A stretch of 64,000 nt of DNA from an uncultured bacterium (GTDB lineage: Bacteria; Bacillota; Clostridia; Lachnospirales; Lachnospiraceae), in assembly GCA_948467735.1 (NCBI GenBank), contig CAOKFN010000011.1, positions 31,700 through 95,699 on the forward strand, given 5' to 3'. Of this stretch, positions 51,655-60,452 are shown piece by piece. Positions within the stretch are counted from its first letter, which is position 1, and every line of letters starts with the position of its first letter. The notes beneath the pieces are model-generated. The model made no database searches, had not been told where the DNA came from, and saw only the letters and a list, made by a program, of their open reading frames with translations. The translations under genes were made by a program, and so were the position numbers.

Positions 51655-52383
51655 CTACACACAGATAACCTGATACGGCCTTACATCCTGCTCCCACATG
51701 GGCAGTTCCTCCACTAACTGGCAAAGGTAGCCCACGCCTATGGTGCGAAGCTGCAGCTGAGGTTTGTCCTGAAGAAATCTGTCATAAAATCCTTTTCCAT
51801 AACCGATTCTGCCCCGAAATCCATCAAAAGCAGCCCCCGGCATCAACATCAGCGTATGTTCCGCTTCCTCCGCCCTATAGACGTATTCCTCCGAACATCC
51901 GGAAGGCTCACGAATCCCTTGATACCCGCTTTGCAGTTCCTCTAAGGACGCGATTCTGTAAAACCCCATCTGAGGCTCTTCGCCCCCCCGCAGCACCTTG
52001 GGCACATATACCCGCTTCCCTCTGCGAAGGGCTTCCTTTATGATTTCTTCGGTGGAGATTTCACTTCCGAAATTCACAAAGCCCAACAGTATCTCCGAGC
52101 AGTAAAACCATTGATGGCCTAAGATTCGCTCCGTGAGCAGAATATTTCCCCGCTCCCGCTCCTCCATAGTCAAGCTGTCCCTTGCCTGCAGAACCGTTTT
52201 TCTGATTGACTGCTTTAACATTTTTTGCTGTTCTATTTGCTGCCGCTTTGTTTTTTGCTGTTCTGTTTTTTGCTGTTCCGTTTTTAGCTGCTCTGTTTTT
52301 TGCTGCTCCGCTTTTTGTCGCTCTGTTTTTTGCTGCTCCGCTTTTTGCTGTTCCGTTTTTTGTTGTTCTATTTTTGTCAGCAT
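51655..52383 (-). CDS. 5-formyltetrahydrofolate cyclo-ligase with repeated N-terminal tail
   Basis: Converts 5-formyl-THF to 5,10-methenyl-THF with ATP, returning folate to the active pool. Residues 55-242 are the normal enzyme (LKQSIRKTVLQARDSL, LMLMPGAAFDG, IGYGKGFYDRFL). The first 53 residues are a tail of about ten EQQKT-like pentapeptides (15-bp units) with no counterpart in the family. GGAAGGG precedes ATG 52383, supporting translation of the tail. Met54 at the enzyme boundary lacks a ribosome site. Confidence 0.9.
   Translation of the reverse strand: MLTKIEQQKTEQQKAEQQKTERQKAEQQKTEQLKTEQQKTEQQKTKRQQIEQQKMLKQSIRKTVLQARDSLTMEERERGNILLTERILGHQWFYCSEILLGFVNFGSEISTEEIIKEALRRGKRVYVPKVLRGGEEPQMGFYRIASLEELQSGYQGIREPSGCSEEYVYRAEEAEHTLMLMPGAAFDGFRGRIGYGKGFYDRFLQDKPQLQLRTIGVGYLCQLVEELPMWEQDVRPYQVICV
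52218..52383 (-). repeat. 15-bp tandem repeat at the 5-FTHF cyclo-ligase start
   Basis: About ten units near TTTTTTGCTGTTC on the plus strand, each giving EQQKT or a close variant, run from the start codon to the enzyme proper. Confidence 0.95.
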
Positions 52384-52429
52384 ACCCTTCCGCTCCAGCT
52401 GTCATACCCATATATGGTTTCGCTTGATA

Positions 52430-53209
52430 TTATTGGCCGCCCCAGCCATACCCGATATACCTCGCCAGCCATTCCCAATAAGCCGCCCGTTTTCCGCACT
52501 CCGGGCAGGCGCAGGTTCCGTAGACCAAAGGCAGCGCGCGGATGATTTCTTCCTCTCCTATCCGCCGAAGCAGACCTTGCAGCCACACGGATTCGTCCTC
52601 CATGGATGCACCGTCCCATGAGGCAATAGAGACAGGCTCCATCTTTAAGTAATCCTGATCCTGAGAGCCGAATAAGGAGATGGCTTCCGTCTCCCAGCCG
52701 CAGGAACAGGCCGCGATGCAGTCGTCCCATCTTCTGTCCGCCAAACACCACATCCCATATGCATGCATCCGGTCTCCAAGGATGGCCAGCGCGGAAAGCG
52801 CAAACTCCAGCCCCTGGATGGGATCATTCTCCAAAATTGCCCCAATGTCCGGATTCATGACTAGGCTTTTGGCTTCCTGCCGCAGCCCTCTCAAGCCTTC
52901 TTCAAATTCACGATAGCTTTCCGTGTCGGGCGAAAGCGGCCACACACCTTCGGCGGCAACGGCCGGGCCTATCTGAGTCATCAGAAACGCCCTGTCTTCC
53001 AAAGAAAGCTTTGAACACAAAAGGGCCAGATGAGGCAGAACATAGGCCGTGGCGTCATAATAACTAAACTGATGGCTCAAATCCTCTCCCAAGAATTCCA
53101 TGTTTTCCCGGAAATCCCCGTTCCCTTCCATCAAATTCCTGAGCAGTTCGTCCACATCGGTTCCGGCGGAATCCAGTTTCTTCCAAATCGGAGAATCCAA
53201 AGGAATCAT
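52430..53209 (-). CDS. unknown protein with C-terminal CxxC pair
   Basis: A 259-residue soluble protein, mostly helical, with segments such as SKLSLEDRAFLMTQIGPAVA and LSALAILGDRMHAYGMW. The C-terminal CACPECGKRAAYWEW gives a small zinc-knuckle-like motif. No family was recognised. It begins 12 bases after proB and ends 46 bases before the 5-FTHF cyclo-ligase gene, so it is probably cotranscribed with the proline genes. Possible roles are only speculative. Confidence 0.65.
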   Translation of the reverse strand: MIPLDSPIWKKLDSAGTDVDELLRNLMEGNGDFRENMEFLGEDLSHQFSYYDATAYVLPHLALLCSKLSLEDRAFLMTQIGPAVAAEGVWPLSPDTESYREFEEGLRGLRQEAKSLVMNPDIGAILENDPIQGLEFALSALAILGDRMHAYGMWCLADRRWDDCIAACSCGWETEAISLFGSQDQDYLKMEPVSIASWDGASMEDESVWLQGLLRRIGEEEIIRALPLVYGTCACPECGKRAAYWEWLARYIGYGWGGQ

Positions 53210-53221
53210 TTATTCTACCTC

Positions 53222-54091
53222 CTATTTTCCATGCAGTCCGCCCACAAAGAGCGGCAGATCAAAATTTTCATCCCGATGGGCCACAAACAAGGTTCCTTCC
53301 CTCTCTCCCGCCAGTATCCTGTGAAGCACGCCGATATCCCTGCTGTTGGCTATCACCATATCCACATTGGATTTGGTGGCAATCTTGGCGGCGATCAGTT
53401 TGGTGTTCATCCCTCCGGTTCCCACGCTGCTCCCCGTGGTGGCCTTGCCCATGCCCATCAATTCCTCCGTCAGCTCGTCCACCTGCTCTATAAATTCCGC
53501 GTCCGGCTTCGTTCTGGGATCATCCGTGTAAAGCCCGTCAATGTCCGACAGCAGAATCAATAAATCAGCCTCTACCAAAGCCGCCACAATGGCGGACAGC
53601 GTGTCGTTGTCCCCGATTTCAATTTCGTAGGTGGCAACCGTATCGTTTTCGTTGACAATGGGTATGGCTCCCATCTTCAAAAGCTCCGAAAAAGTATTAT
53701 GTGCATTATAACGGTTCAGATTATCGACAATCGTATTTTTGGTCATTAAAATCTGGGCCGCCACCTGATTATATTCCGCAAAAAGCTTCTGATATGTCAT
53801 CATCAGTCTGGCCTGCCCCACTGCGGCGCATGCCTGCTTCACCGCCAGAGACTCCGCCTGACTGTCCACGCGAATATCTTTCAGGTTCACGGCGTTTTTC
53901 CCCGCCGCAATCGCACCGGATGTCACCAGAATGACTTCCTTTCCCCGATTTCTGATATCGCTCAATTCCCGCACCAGCTTCTCCATGCGGATATAATCCA
54001 TGTCCCCCGTCTCCCCATGGGTCAGGGAGGAGGAGCCTATTTTTACCACAATTCTCTTCTTATCTTTGATTTGTTCCCTTACACTTTCCAT
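53222..54091 (-). CDS. proB: glutamate 5-kinase ProB, PUA-less form
   Basis: Phosphorylates glutamate as the first and feedback-controlled step of proline synthesis. The 289 residues are a single amino-acid-kinase domain (VVKIGSSSLT, SGAIAAG, NDTVATYEIEIGDNDTLSAIVA split by loops, and GTGGMNTKL); the C-terminal PUA domain of longer ProB proteins is absent, which is common in Firmicutes. GAGGG lies five bases before ATG 54091; a longer frame starts inside a repeat array. Confidence 0.94.
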   Translation of the reverse strand: MESVREQIKDKKRIVVKIGSSSLTHGETGDMDYIRMEKLVRELSDIRNRGKEVILVTSGAIAAGKNAVNLKDIRVDSQAESLAVKQACAAVGQARLMMTYQKLFAEYNQVAAQILMTKNTIVDNLNRYNAHNTFSELLKMGAIPIVNENDTVATYEIEIGDNDTLSAIVAALVEADLLILLSDIDGLYTDDPRTKPDAEFIEQVDELTEELMGMGKATTGSSVGTGGMNTKLIAAKIATKSNVDMVIANSRDIGVLHRILAGEREGTLFVAHRDENFDLPLFVGGLHGK

Positions 54092-54575
54092 CTTATCCCT
54101 CGTGCCGCCCTCATAAAATATACGCTTTCTCCACTCCGGCATTTCATCCGTCCTTCTCTTTCGTTCTTCCCTCCGCCCTTACCATTCTTCCATTCGTCCT
54201 TATTCTTCTCTCCACCCTTATCGCTCTTCTTTTTTTATCATTCTTTCTTCTCTTATCATTCTTTCTTCTTTTCTTACCATTCTTCCCTCTTTTCTATCAT
54301 TCTTGCTTTCGTCTTTATCATTCTTTCTTCTTTTCTTATCACTCTTCCTTCTTTTCTTATCACTCTTCCTTCTTCTCTTATCATTCTTCCTTCCGTCATT
54401 ATCATACTTGATTTTTACTCCATCGTCAATGACCTACAGCCTTGAGATGTTGAAAACTCACCCCCTGCATTTTAAAGACATAAAAACCATTTAAGTTCAC
54501 GAAGCGGCTATATGATTCTCAGCTATCTCAGACAATCATGAAATTGATACCTTTATCTTCATCTTATATTTTCAA
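54092..54575 (-). repeat. pyrimidine-rich repeat region upstream of proB
   Basis: From about 54150 to 54412 the plus strand is a run of about 12 degenerate 20-21-bp units like TTTCTTATCATTCTTCCTTC. On the minus strand this is a purine-rich leader. The rest to 54575 has no recognised gene. Confidence 0.85.
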
Positions 54576-55433
54576 TCAGTCTATAAAACACTGGTATAAG
54601 GCTCTGAAAAAATGCTCATAATTCTGCCCTTCCGACAAACCCGATACCTCTCCGTCGCCGGTTTCCAGTACTTTCCATGTCCCGTCCTCAAGCTCTCCAT
54701 AATCGACGGTATAAAAAGGACTGTCCAAACGACTGTATCTGTCAATCAATTCCTTGGGAGGCTCCGGGGCATAATTGGCCTGACCGGAATTTCTGCTCAC
54801 GGAGGCAGGTTCATGATTCATATAGAATACCCGATACTCGTTTGGTTTCCCATCATAAAGCTTCAAGGATAAAAATTCTTTGATACAGATTCCCCCGGTA
54901 AGCAGGCTGTCCCGATACTGATAAAATACCTCCATCCACCGGTCAAAATCCTCCTGCGTCACCTTACTGTCAAAATACTTAGGAAATTTCGTTCCCTTGA
55001 CCGATTTTACAAAATCTTTCACCATAAAGCGGTCAAACTCCGCTTTTATCTCTTCCACGTCAATGCGCTCATGCAGGGGATAAATCCGCATTCGGGCCGT
55101 ATCCTCTTTTACGCATTCATACACATTGGGGAAAATATGCATTAATTGATAGGCATCCGGTTCGGTAATCAGCTCGATCTTCCGTTCTAAAAGCAGACGA
55201 TAAAACCTTTCATACTGGGCCGGTTTCATCATCCAGCCTCGATAAACCGCCTTTTTCCTCACTGAAGGCGCATTGTTCAGAACCAGTTTTTCTTCATGAA
55301 ACCATTTCTCATAGCCAAATAAAACAATTTCAAACAGCCCGGTGGAAACCGCCGCATCATACTCCTTCTGCAAATCTTCATCCACCCTGTTCACATCATA
55401 AAATCCTGAAGGAAACAGAATCACCTCCACCAT
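54576..55433 (-). CDS. ATP-grasp protein (R2K_3/DUF4343-like)
   Basis: A 285-residue protein resembling the R2K ATP-grasp family, which forms amide bonds between a carboxylate and an amine, often in small peptide or immunity systems. The kinase-like core shows KGTKFPKYFDSKV, then LLTGGICIKEFLSLKLYDG and the metal/ATP region DYGELEDGTWKVLETGDGEVSGL. No peptide precursor gene was found nearby, so the natural role is unknown. It is separated from its neighbours by repeat arrays. Confidence 0.78.
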   Translation of the reverse strand: MVEVILFPSGFYDVNRVDEDLQKEYDAAVSTGLFEIVLFGYEKWFHEEKLVLNNAPSVRKKAVYRGWMMKPAQYERFYRLLLERKIELITEPDAYQLMHIFPNVYECVKEDTARMRIYPLHERIDVEEIKAEFDRFMVKDFVKSVKGTKFPKYFDSKVTQEDFDRWMEVFYQYRDSLLTGGICIKEFLSLKLYDGKPNEYRVFYMNHEPASVSRNSGQANYAPEPPKELIDRYSRLDSPFYTVDYGELEDGTWKVLETGDGEVSGLSEGQNYEHFFRALYQCFID

Positions 55434-55617
55434 GGGTTATCCCCTCCTCCCATTTATTCTGTGCTCCAATCACCTGCATATGAATCACCCACATATGATG
55501 ATTGAACTTATACCCGATTTATGATTAAACTTATACCCAATTTACGATTAAGCTTATACCCGATTTACGATTGAACTTATACCCGATTTACAATTCTGCC
55601 AATAGGACTTTTTCACA
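55434..55617. repeat. 23-bp repeat region after the VOC remnant
   Basis: Four 23-bp units (ACTTATACCCGATTTACGATTGA type) occupy 55494-55594, with no gene between the ATP-grasp start and the VOC remnant. Confidence 0.9.
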
Positions 55618-56434
55618 TTACATAGGCATTTCTGCTTCAATTAAATGACCATCCAAATCGTAAAACCGAATTGTTTTTCTCCCTTTTCGGAAAAGTGTTC
55701 CTGCCGCTTATCTTCAAATGGGGAGGCAGTATATCTATTTTTCAATCTTCATTCGCATTCCTTTGCCATTGTATCCAAATGGCACTTCTTCAAATCCGCA
55801 GCTCTCATAAAATTTCTCCATCCCCTTAATCGAAATCAAATTAATAGTACTATATTCCCCAGCCATGGTTTCGCTTTTTACATCGTTTATTATTGAATTT
55901 ACAAGTTTTTTTCCTATTCCATGCTTTTGATATTTTGAACTAACTACTACGTCAACTAAAAGGTATGACATACCATCTCCAATAGCCCTAGCCATTCCAA
56001 CTATTATATTGTCATGCATAGCTTTTTTTATAATCGTACTATGGCTTATGGCTTTTTCTGCAACAAGCGGATTTTTTATTTCCCAACCCACATCTGCTCT
56101 TAATTGGTTATATTCTTCAACTGTCAAATTGTTTAATATTTCTATCTTCACTTTTTTAATGCTCCTCACAAATTCTAAAATTTGTACTTGATTATAAAAA
56201 TATTCTCTCACAGCCTGTAATGTATATTTCGGATCATTTTCAGCGGGTACACAAATCCGAAAAAAGTGCTGCTTCCCGCCTATGCGCCATAGGTAAATTG
56301 ACATATTGAATCTCAGGATACAATTTCTCTAAATTTTCAATAAAAGCTTCTATGTCTTATTCTTCAAAGTACAGTTCGCAAGAATTGGTTTTCCCAAGTA
56401 CATCTTTTCCCAAGAACTCCTTCAAATTCCACAT
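55618..56434 (-). pseudogene. VOC (glyoxalase-like) gene remnant interrupted by a GNAT segment
   Basis: Two separated pieces match a VOC-family protein. The minus-strand frame from 56434 reads WNLKEFLGKDVLGKTNSCEL, then YFEE, a stop, and DIEAFIENLEKLYPEIQYVN-LPMAHR. The family's C-terminus, TIRFYDLDGHLIEAEMPM, appears only at 55618-55676. Between them lie about 560 AT-rich bases with a GNAT gene. The N-terminal 60 or so residues of the VOC protein are also missing next to the methyltransferase 3' end. The piece is therefore broken in three ways. Confidence 0.72.
55735..56151 (-). CDS. GNAT-family acetyltransferase, AT-rich insert
   Basis: A 138-residue acetyltransferase with the acetyl-CoA motif SSKYQKHGIGKKLVNSIIND and C-terminal GMEKFYESCGFEEVPFGYNG. 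The start is a GTG (VKIEILNNLTVEEYNQL) with GAGGAG ten bases upstream; the longer frame to 56304 includes a non-family segment. Base composition is clearly more AT-rich than the flanking genes. Acceptor unknown. It lies within the VOC remnant, consistent with acquisition by insertion. Confidence 0.8.
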   Translation of the reverse strand: MKIEILNNLTVEEYNQLRADVGWEIKNPLVAEKAISHSTIIKKAMHDNIIVGMARAIGDGMSYLLVDVVVSSKYQKHGIGKKLVNSIINDVKSETMAGEYSTINLISIKGMEKFYESCGFEEVPFGYNGKGMRMKIEK

Positions 56435-56449
56435 CCCCCTAATCCAATT

Positions 56450-57538
56450 TTACAGGAATGGCTGAACCGCTTCATAAGGAATTCCCGCAAAGGTTCTCAA
56501 AACAGCCTCGAAAATTACCTTTGCCCCCTTTACCGGAACCGCCATGCCAATCTGCTTTCTCACAGACTCCTTTGAACCTTCAAAAACATAGGTGTCTGGA
56601 AAGGTCTGCAGGCGGGCTCTTTCCCGGTTTGTCAGCGCGCGATTCTCGGAATAATGGTAAATATGCGTTCCGCCGCCGCCGGAGCCTGTCACAGTGTACG
56701 ACGGCTTGTCCGGACTCAGCCGTTTGTAAATCTGACTGATTCTGGCGCCTTTTACATGCAGCTGCAGTTCTTCCGGCAGGCTTGCCGTAAATGCGTTTTC
56801 ACCGGGTTTAATATATTTCAACCGCTCCACCACCTGCGGAGACTGTCTGGTAAGCTCATGGTTTGCCGCATCTTTCGGAATCGGCGGTTCTTCAAGGGCC
56901 GTCCGGCAGGCCACATCACAGGAAGCATACGGGGCCGGGCTGGGTATCTGAAATTCATAGGGAAGGTCTTCCCGTATTCCCACAATAATCATTCTATGTC
57001 TTGCCTGCGGCACACCATACTGCTCAAATTTATATAAATTAGGATATATTTTATACCCGGCTTCCACCAAATCCTGTTTGATTTTCTCAAAAGCCTTCCC
57101 CCCGTTGGCGCTCTGCAGGCCGCCCACATTTTCCGCCAGAAACCATAGGGGCCGGTACCTCTTCAATACCTTTACCCCATAGGTATACAGAGGCCCAAAG
57201 GTTCCGTTAAATCCCTTCTGCTCTCCCACCACCGAGAAATCATTGCACGGAAATCCGAAGGCCAGCGCGTCAATCGCCCCCAGCGATTCCATATCCAAGG
57301 TGCGGACGTCCCCGCATATCACGCTCTCCGGACGATCCGGGCAGATATTTTTTCTGTAGGTATCGCATGTACTGGGGTCGTAATCATTGGACCACTCATG
57401 TACAATTTTGTATTCCTCCTTTTCAATCGCAGCCGAAACCGCGCCTAACGCAAGTCCGCCCGGCCCGCAGAAAAGCTCGCCCAATTTAAAAACTGTCGTT
57501 TCCATTTCCATCCTGCCCATATTTTGCATTTTCTCCAT
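56450..57538 (-). CDS. DNA cytosine-5 methyltransferase
   Basis: A 362-residue C5-methyltransferase. Motif I is LFCGPGGLALG; motif IV has the catalytic cysteine in GFPCNDF (PCN in place of the usual PCQ); motif VI is AENVGG; motif VIII is QARHRMIIVG; the target-recognition region follows, then motif IX RALTNRERARLQTFPD and motif X IGMAVPVKGA. No restriction endonuclease or specificity subunit is seen nearby, so it appears solitary. The start may be Met4 (57529, better-placed GGAG). Its recognition sequence cannot be read from the protein. Confidence 0.9.
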   Translation of the reverse strand: MEKMQNMGRMEMETTVFKLGELFCGPGGLALGAVSAAIEKEEYKIVHEWSNDYDPSTCDTYRKNICPDRPESVICGDVRTLDMESLGAIDALAFGFPCNDFSVVGEQKGFNGTFGPLYTYGVKVLKRYRPLWFLAENVGGLQSANGGKAFEKIKQDLVEAGYKIYPNLYKFEQYGVPQARHRMIIVGIREDLPYEFQIPSPAPYASCDVACRTALEEPPIPKDAANHELTRQSPQVVERLKYIKPGENAFTASLPEELQLHVKGARISQIYKRLSPDKPSYTVTGSGGGGTHIYHYSENRALTNRERARLQTFPDTYVFEGSKESVRKQIGMAVPVKGAKVIFEAVLRTFAGIPYEAVQPFL

Positions 57539-57632
57539 TTATTCCGCAGATTTCCGTAAAACCTTTCCCCGATTTCCCACAAAACCTTTCGTACCTTCTT
57601 AAAATCTTTAACGCTTTCCAAAGAATCTTTCC

Positions 57633-59480
57633 TTACTTGAGAAGAACCGCAATGGCTTCCGCCACCCGCAGGCCGTCCATTGCCGCGGAGAGAATTCCGC
57701 CTGCGTAACCCGCCCCCTCTCCACAGGGAAAAAGCCCCTGAATTTCCGACTGCATACTTTCATCCCGAAGAATCCTGACCGGAGATGAGGTGCGGCTTTC
57801 CACTCCCGACAGACAGGCGTCCCCCCTGTCAAACCCCGCTATCTGTCTTCCAAACGCTTCCATACCGTCCACAATCGCTTCATTACATTCTCTTGGAAGA
57901 ATCCGGCTTACATCCGCCCATTGATACCTCCCTTTGCACTGAGGCATTACCATCATTTCCGAAGCTTCTCTCCTGTCGGTCCCTGCTATCCGCGCTTCCC
58001 TTTCTATCCCGGCTTTCTCTTCTTTTCGTTCTTCCTTGTCTATTTCTATCCCGGCTTTCTCTTTTTTTCGCACTTCCTTTTCTATTTCTATCTCGGCTTT
58101 CTCCTCTTTTCGTACTTCCTCGTCTATCCCGGCCTTCCCTTCTTTTCGTACTTTTTCTTCTATTCGGCATGACTCAGTTTCGTATTCCATCCCCTCGGCT
58201 TCTTTGAAAGGCGGCTGAAAACTCCCTTCCACACATCTCTTAAAGTCCCCATACCGCTGCACCGGAATCCTTCCTTCCCCCAGAGCATAGGCCTTTTGCT
58301 CCAGCTGTCTCTGGAAGTCAATTCCCGCCAGAGGATGGGATGACCCATAATCCGCAGGCGTCACCGTCACCACCACAGCGCTGTTGGCATTACAGCCATC
58401 CCTTCCGCTGTAGCTCATACCATTCACCGCCGTATATCCCTCCTCGGAGGAAGCATTTACCACATATCCTCCCGGACACATGCAGAAAGAATAAACACCC
58501 CGCCCATTTCGCGCCTTTGCTGTCAGCTTATAGGACGCCGCCCCCAAATCCTCGGAACGCGTACAGGCATATTGGCTTTCATTGATCATAGCTTGGGGAT
58601 GTTCCACCCGCAGTCCCACCGCAAAGGCCTTCGCCTCCATGGGAATCCTCTTTTTATACAGCATGGAAAAAGTATCTCTGGCACTATGACCAATCGCCAG
58701 CACAAGCTGCTCGCAGGCAATCCGCTCCTTTTCCCCGATTACCACGCCTGTCACCCGCCCCTGCTCTATGCAGACTTCCGTCACCTGACTCTCAAAATAC
58801 ACCCGGCCTCCCAGCCTGATAATTTCCTCCCGCATCCGCTTCACCACGCCGCAGAGCACATCCGTTCCAATATGGGGCTTGGCCTCATAACATATGCTTT
58901 CCTTGGCGCCGAACTTCACGAAAGTTTCCAGCACGGCGGCATTTCTGCCGTCCTTATCCTTCACAAGAGTGTTCAGCTTCCCGTCAGAAAAAGTCCCCGC
59001 GCCGCCCTCGCCAAACTGCACATTGGAAGCGGTATCCAGCCTGCCCGTTTCCCAGAAACGTTCCACATCCTTCCGACGCTCCTCCACGCATTTTCCCCTC
59101 TCCAGAAGAAGGACGCGGTACCCATGCAGGGCGAGAAAATAGCCGCAGAACAGCCCCGCCGGTCCCATCCCCGCAATCACTACGGGGTGTCTCTGCTGAC
59201 GCCCTGCCTTGGCCGGGAATCGATAGGAAACGCCCTCCGCCCTACAGACTTGATTTTCCTTTCCCCGAAAACGTTTCAACACCCTGTCTTCATTTCTGAC
59301 GTCCGCTTCCAATACATAGCTGAAAAAAATATCCGGCTTTTTTCTGGCATCTATGGATTGACGAATTATTTTTATTTTAATAATATCCTCCACGGGAACA
59401 TGCAGCAGATTCGCCGTCTTCTTTTTTAATTCTGCCTCCGAATGCCCCGGGCGTAATTTCACTTGATTTAACCTAAGCAT
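57633..59480 (-). CDS. FAD-dependent oxidoreductase (COG2509-like) with repeat insertion
   Basis: A 615-residue flavoprotein. After an N-terminal domain (1-90) comes a dinucleotide-binding region (VVIAGMGPAGLFCGYFLALHG) and the motifs NVQFGEGGAGTFSDGKL and CMCPGGYVVNASSE, as in FAD-dependent dehydrogenases. Substrate unknown. Residues about 440-505 are a glutamate/lysine-rich insertion of 13-14-residue units (EEVRKEEKAEIEI type) in the middle of the enzyme, just before CKGRYQWADVSRILP. AGGTGG precedes ATG 59480. Confidence 0.8.
   Translation of the reverse strand: MLRLNQVKLRPGHSEAELKKKTANLLHVPVEDIIKIKIIRQSIDARKKPDIFFSYVLEADVRNEDRVLKRFRGKENQVCRAEGVSYRFPAKAGRQQRHPVVIAGMGPAGLFCGYFLALHGYRVLLLERGKCVEERRKDVERFWETGRLDTASNVQFGEGGAGTFSDGKLNTLVKDKDGRNAAVLETFVKFGAKESICYEAKPHIGTDVLCGVVKRMREEIIRLGGRVYFESQVTEVCIEQGRVTGVVIGEKERIACEQLVLAIGHSARDTFSMLYKKRIPMEAKAFAVGLRVEHPQAMINESQYACTRSEDLGAASYKLTAKARNGRGVYSFCMCPGGYVVNASSEEGYTAVNGMSYSGRDGCNANSAVVVTVTPADYGSSHPLAGIDFQRQLEQKAYALGEGRIPVQRYGDFKRCVEGSFQPPFKEAEGMEYETESCRIEEKVRKEGKAGIDEEVRKEEKAEIEIEKEVRKKEKAGIEIDKEERKEEKAGIEREARIAGTDRREASEMMVMPQCKGRYQWADVSRILPRECNEAIVDGMEAFGRQIAGFDRGDACLSGVESRTSSPVRILRDESMQSEIQGLFPCGEGAGYAGGILSAAMDGLRVAEAIAVLLK
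57965..58170 (-). repeat. 39-42-bp repeat in the FAD oxidoreductase gene
   Basis: Four in-frame degenerate units of the type TCTATCCCGGCTTTCTCTT on the plus strand encode charged KEEKAGIE-type residues. Confidence 0.85.
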
Positions 59481-59561
59481 GCCAGCCACCTGCCTTAATA
59501 TTCTAATTCTTCTTTGTATCACCCAATTGCTTCCGTTTCTACAGACTGAACCTTCTTATTT

Positions 59562-60116
59562 CTAAATCCCCAGCTTTTTCATCATCCAATACGCATCGGC
59601 ACAGGAGCCGTCCGCATACTTCATATTGTCGGGAAAAGTTCCATATATTTGAAATCCAAGCTTCTCATATAAGGCTATCGCAGGCTTATTGTCGGCAATG
59701 ACCTCCAGCTCCGCCTGTCCATACCCCATCTTTTTGGCAGACTCCAAAGCAGTCTCCAGCATTGCTTTTCCGATTCCCAGACCGCAGTATTCTTTATATA
59801 AAGCAATAGCGGCTTCACATCTATGCCGGTATCTTCGATATCCTCCAATACGCATGATAGAACAATTGCCTATATGCCTGCCGCCAATTTCTGCAATTAA
59901 CAATAACTCATTTTCACTATCCTTTTTTGCCGTTATAAATGCCTGCTCCTGTTCTATTGACAATGTTATCTCATCAGGCTCGCGAATTAAAAACGGTGTT
60001 TCGGCCGCTGTAGCCTTCAGATATTGTATTAAATTTTCGGCATCGCTCTCCTCAGCGCTTCTCAGGACGATCTCTCTTCCTTTTTTATCCTTTACTATAA
60101 TTGAATTGAAATGCAT
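59562..60116 (-). CDS. GNAT-family acetyltransferase
   Basis: A 184-residue acetyltransferase, with the motif A pattern CGLGIGKAMLETALESAKKMGY and the following ALYEKLGFQIYG. The N-terminal residues include IVLRSAEESDAENLIQYL, as in RimI- or RimJ-like family members that modify protein N-termini or small amines; the target is not known. GGGAGG lies nine bases before ATG 60116, and a repeat array fills the gap upstream of it. Confidence 0.87.
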   Translation of the reverse strand: MHFNSIIVKDKKGREIVLRSAEESDAENLIQYLKATAAETPFLIREPDEITLSIEQEQAFITAKKDSENELLLIAEIGGRHIGNCSIMRIGGYRRYRHRCEAAIALYKEYCGLGIGKAMLETALESAKKMGYGQAELEVIADNKPAIALYEKLGFQIYGTFPDNMKYADGSCADAYWMMKKLGI

Positions 60117-60452
60117 GCCATTTTTCCTCCCTGCAAGCCCCGGACTTTTCAAAGGCATATCTGAAAACTACTCTTCCCCATATATGCGGCGGACTTTGCG
60201 GAATGCAGACCCCAGTTTCCTCTTATATGCGGCAGATTCTACGGAATGCAGACCCCAGTTTCCCTCTTATATGCAGCAGGCTTTGCAGAATCCAGACTCC
60301 AATTTTCCTCTTATATGCGGCAGATTCTACGGAATGCAGACTCCAATTTAGAAAACGCCGCAAAACATTGCTTTTCAAACCGGAGGGCCGAAGGCCCCAA
60401 AGCGGGAGTATGCAAATCAGAGGGATGAATTTTCAGATTTGTCAGCCCTGCC
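60117..60452 (-). repeat. 46-48-bp repeat array upstream of the GNAT gene
   Basis: Four imperfect units of about 46-48 bp (60176-60352) contain TATATGCGGCAGATTCTACG. Individual unit lengths differ by one or two bases, so the region is non-coding; nothing else was recognised to 60452. Confidence 0.88.

Noticed and set aside
56450..57538. Complete restriction-modification system
   Set aside because: Only the methyltransferase is present; neighbouring genes are a VOC/GNAT remnant and an oxidoreductase, with no nuclease-like protein.
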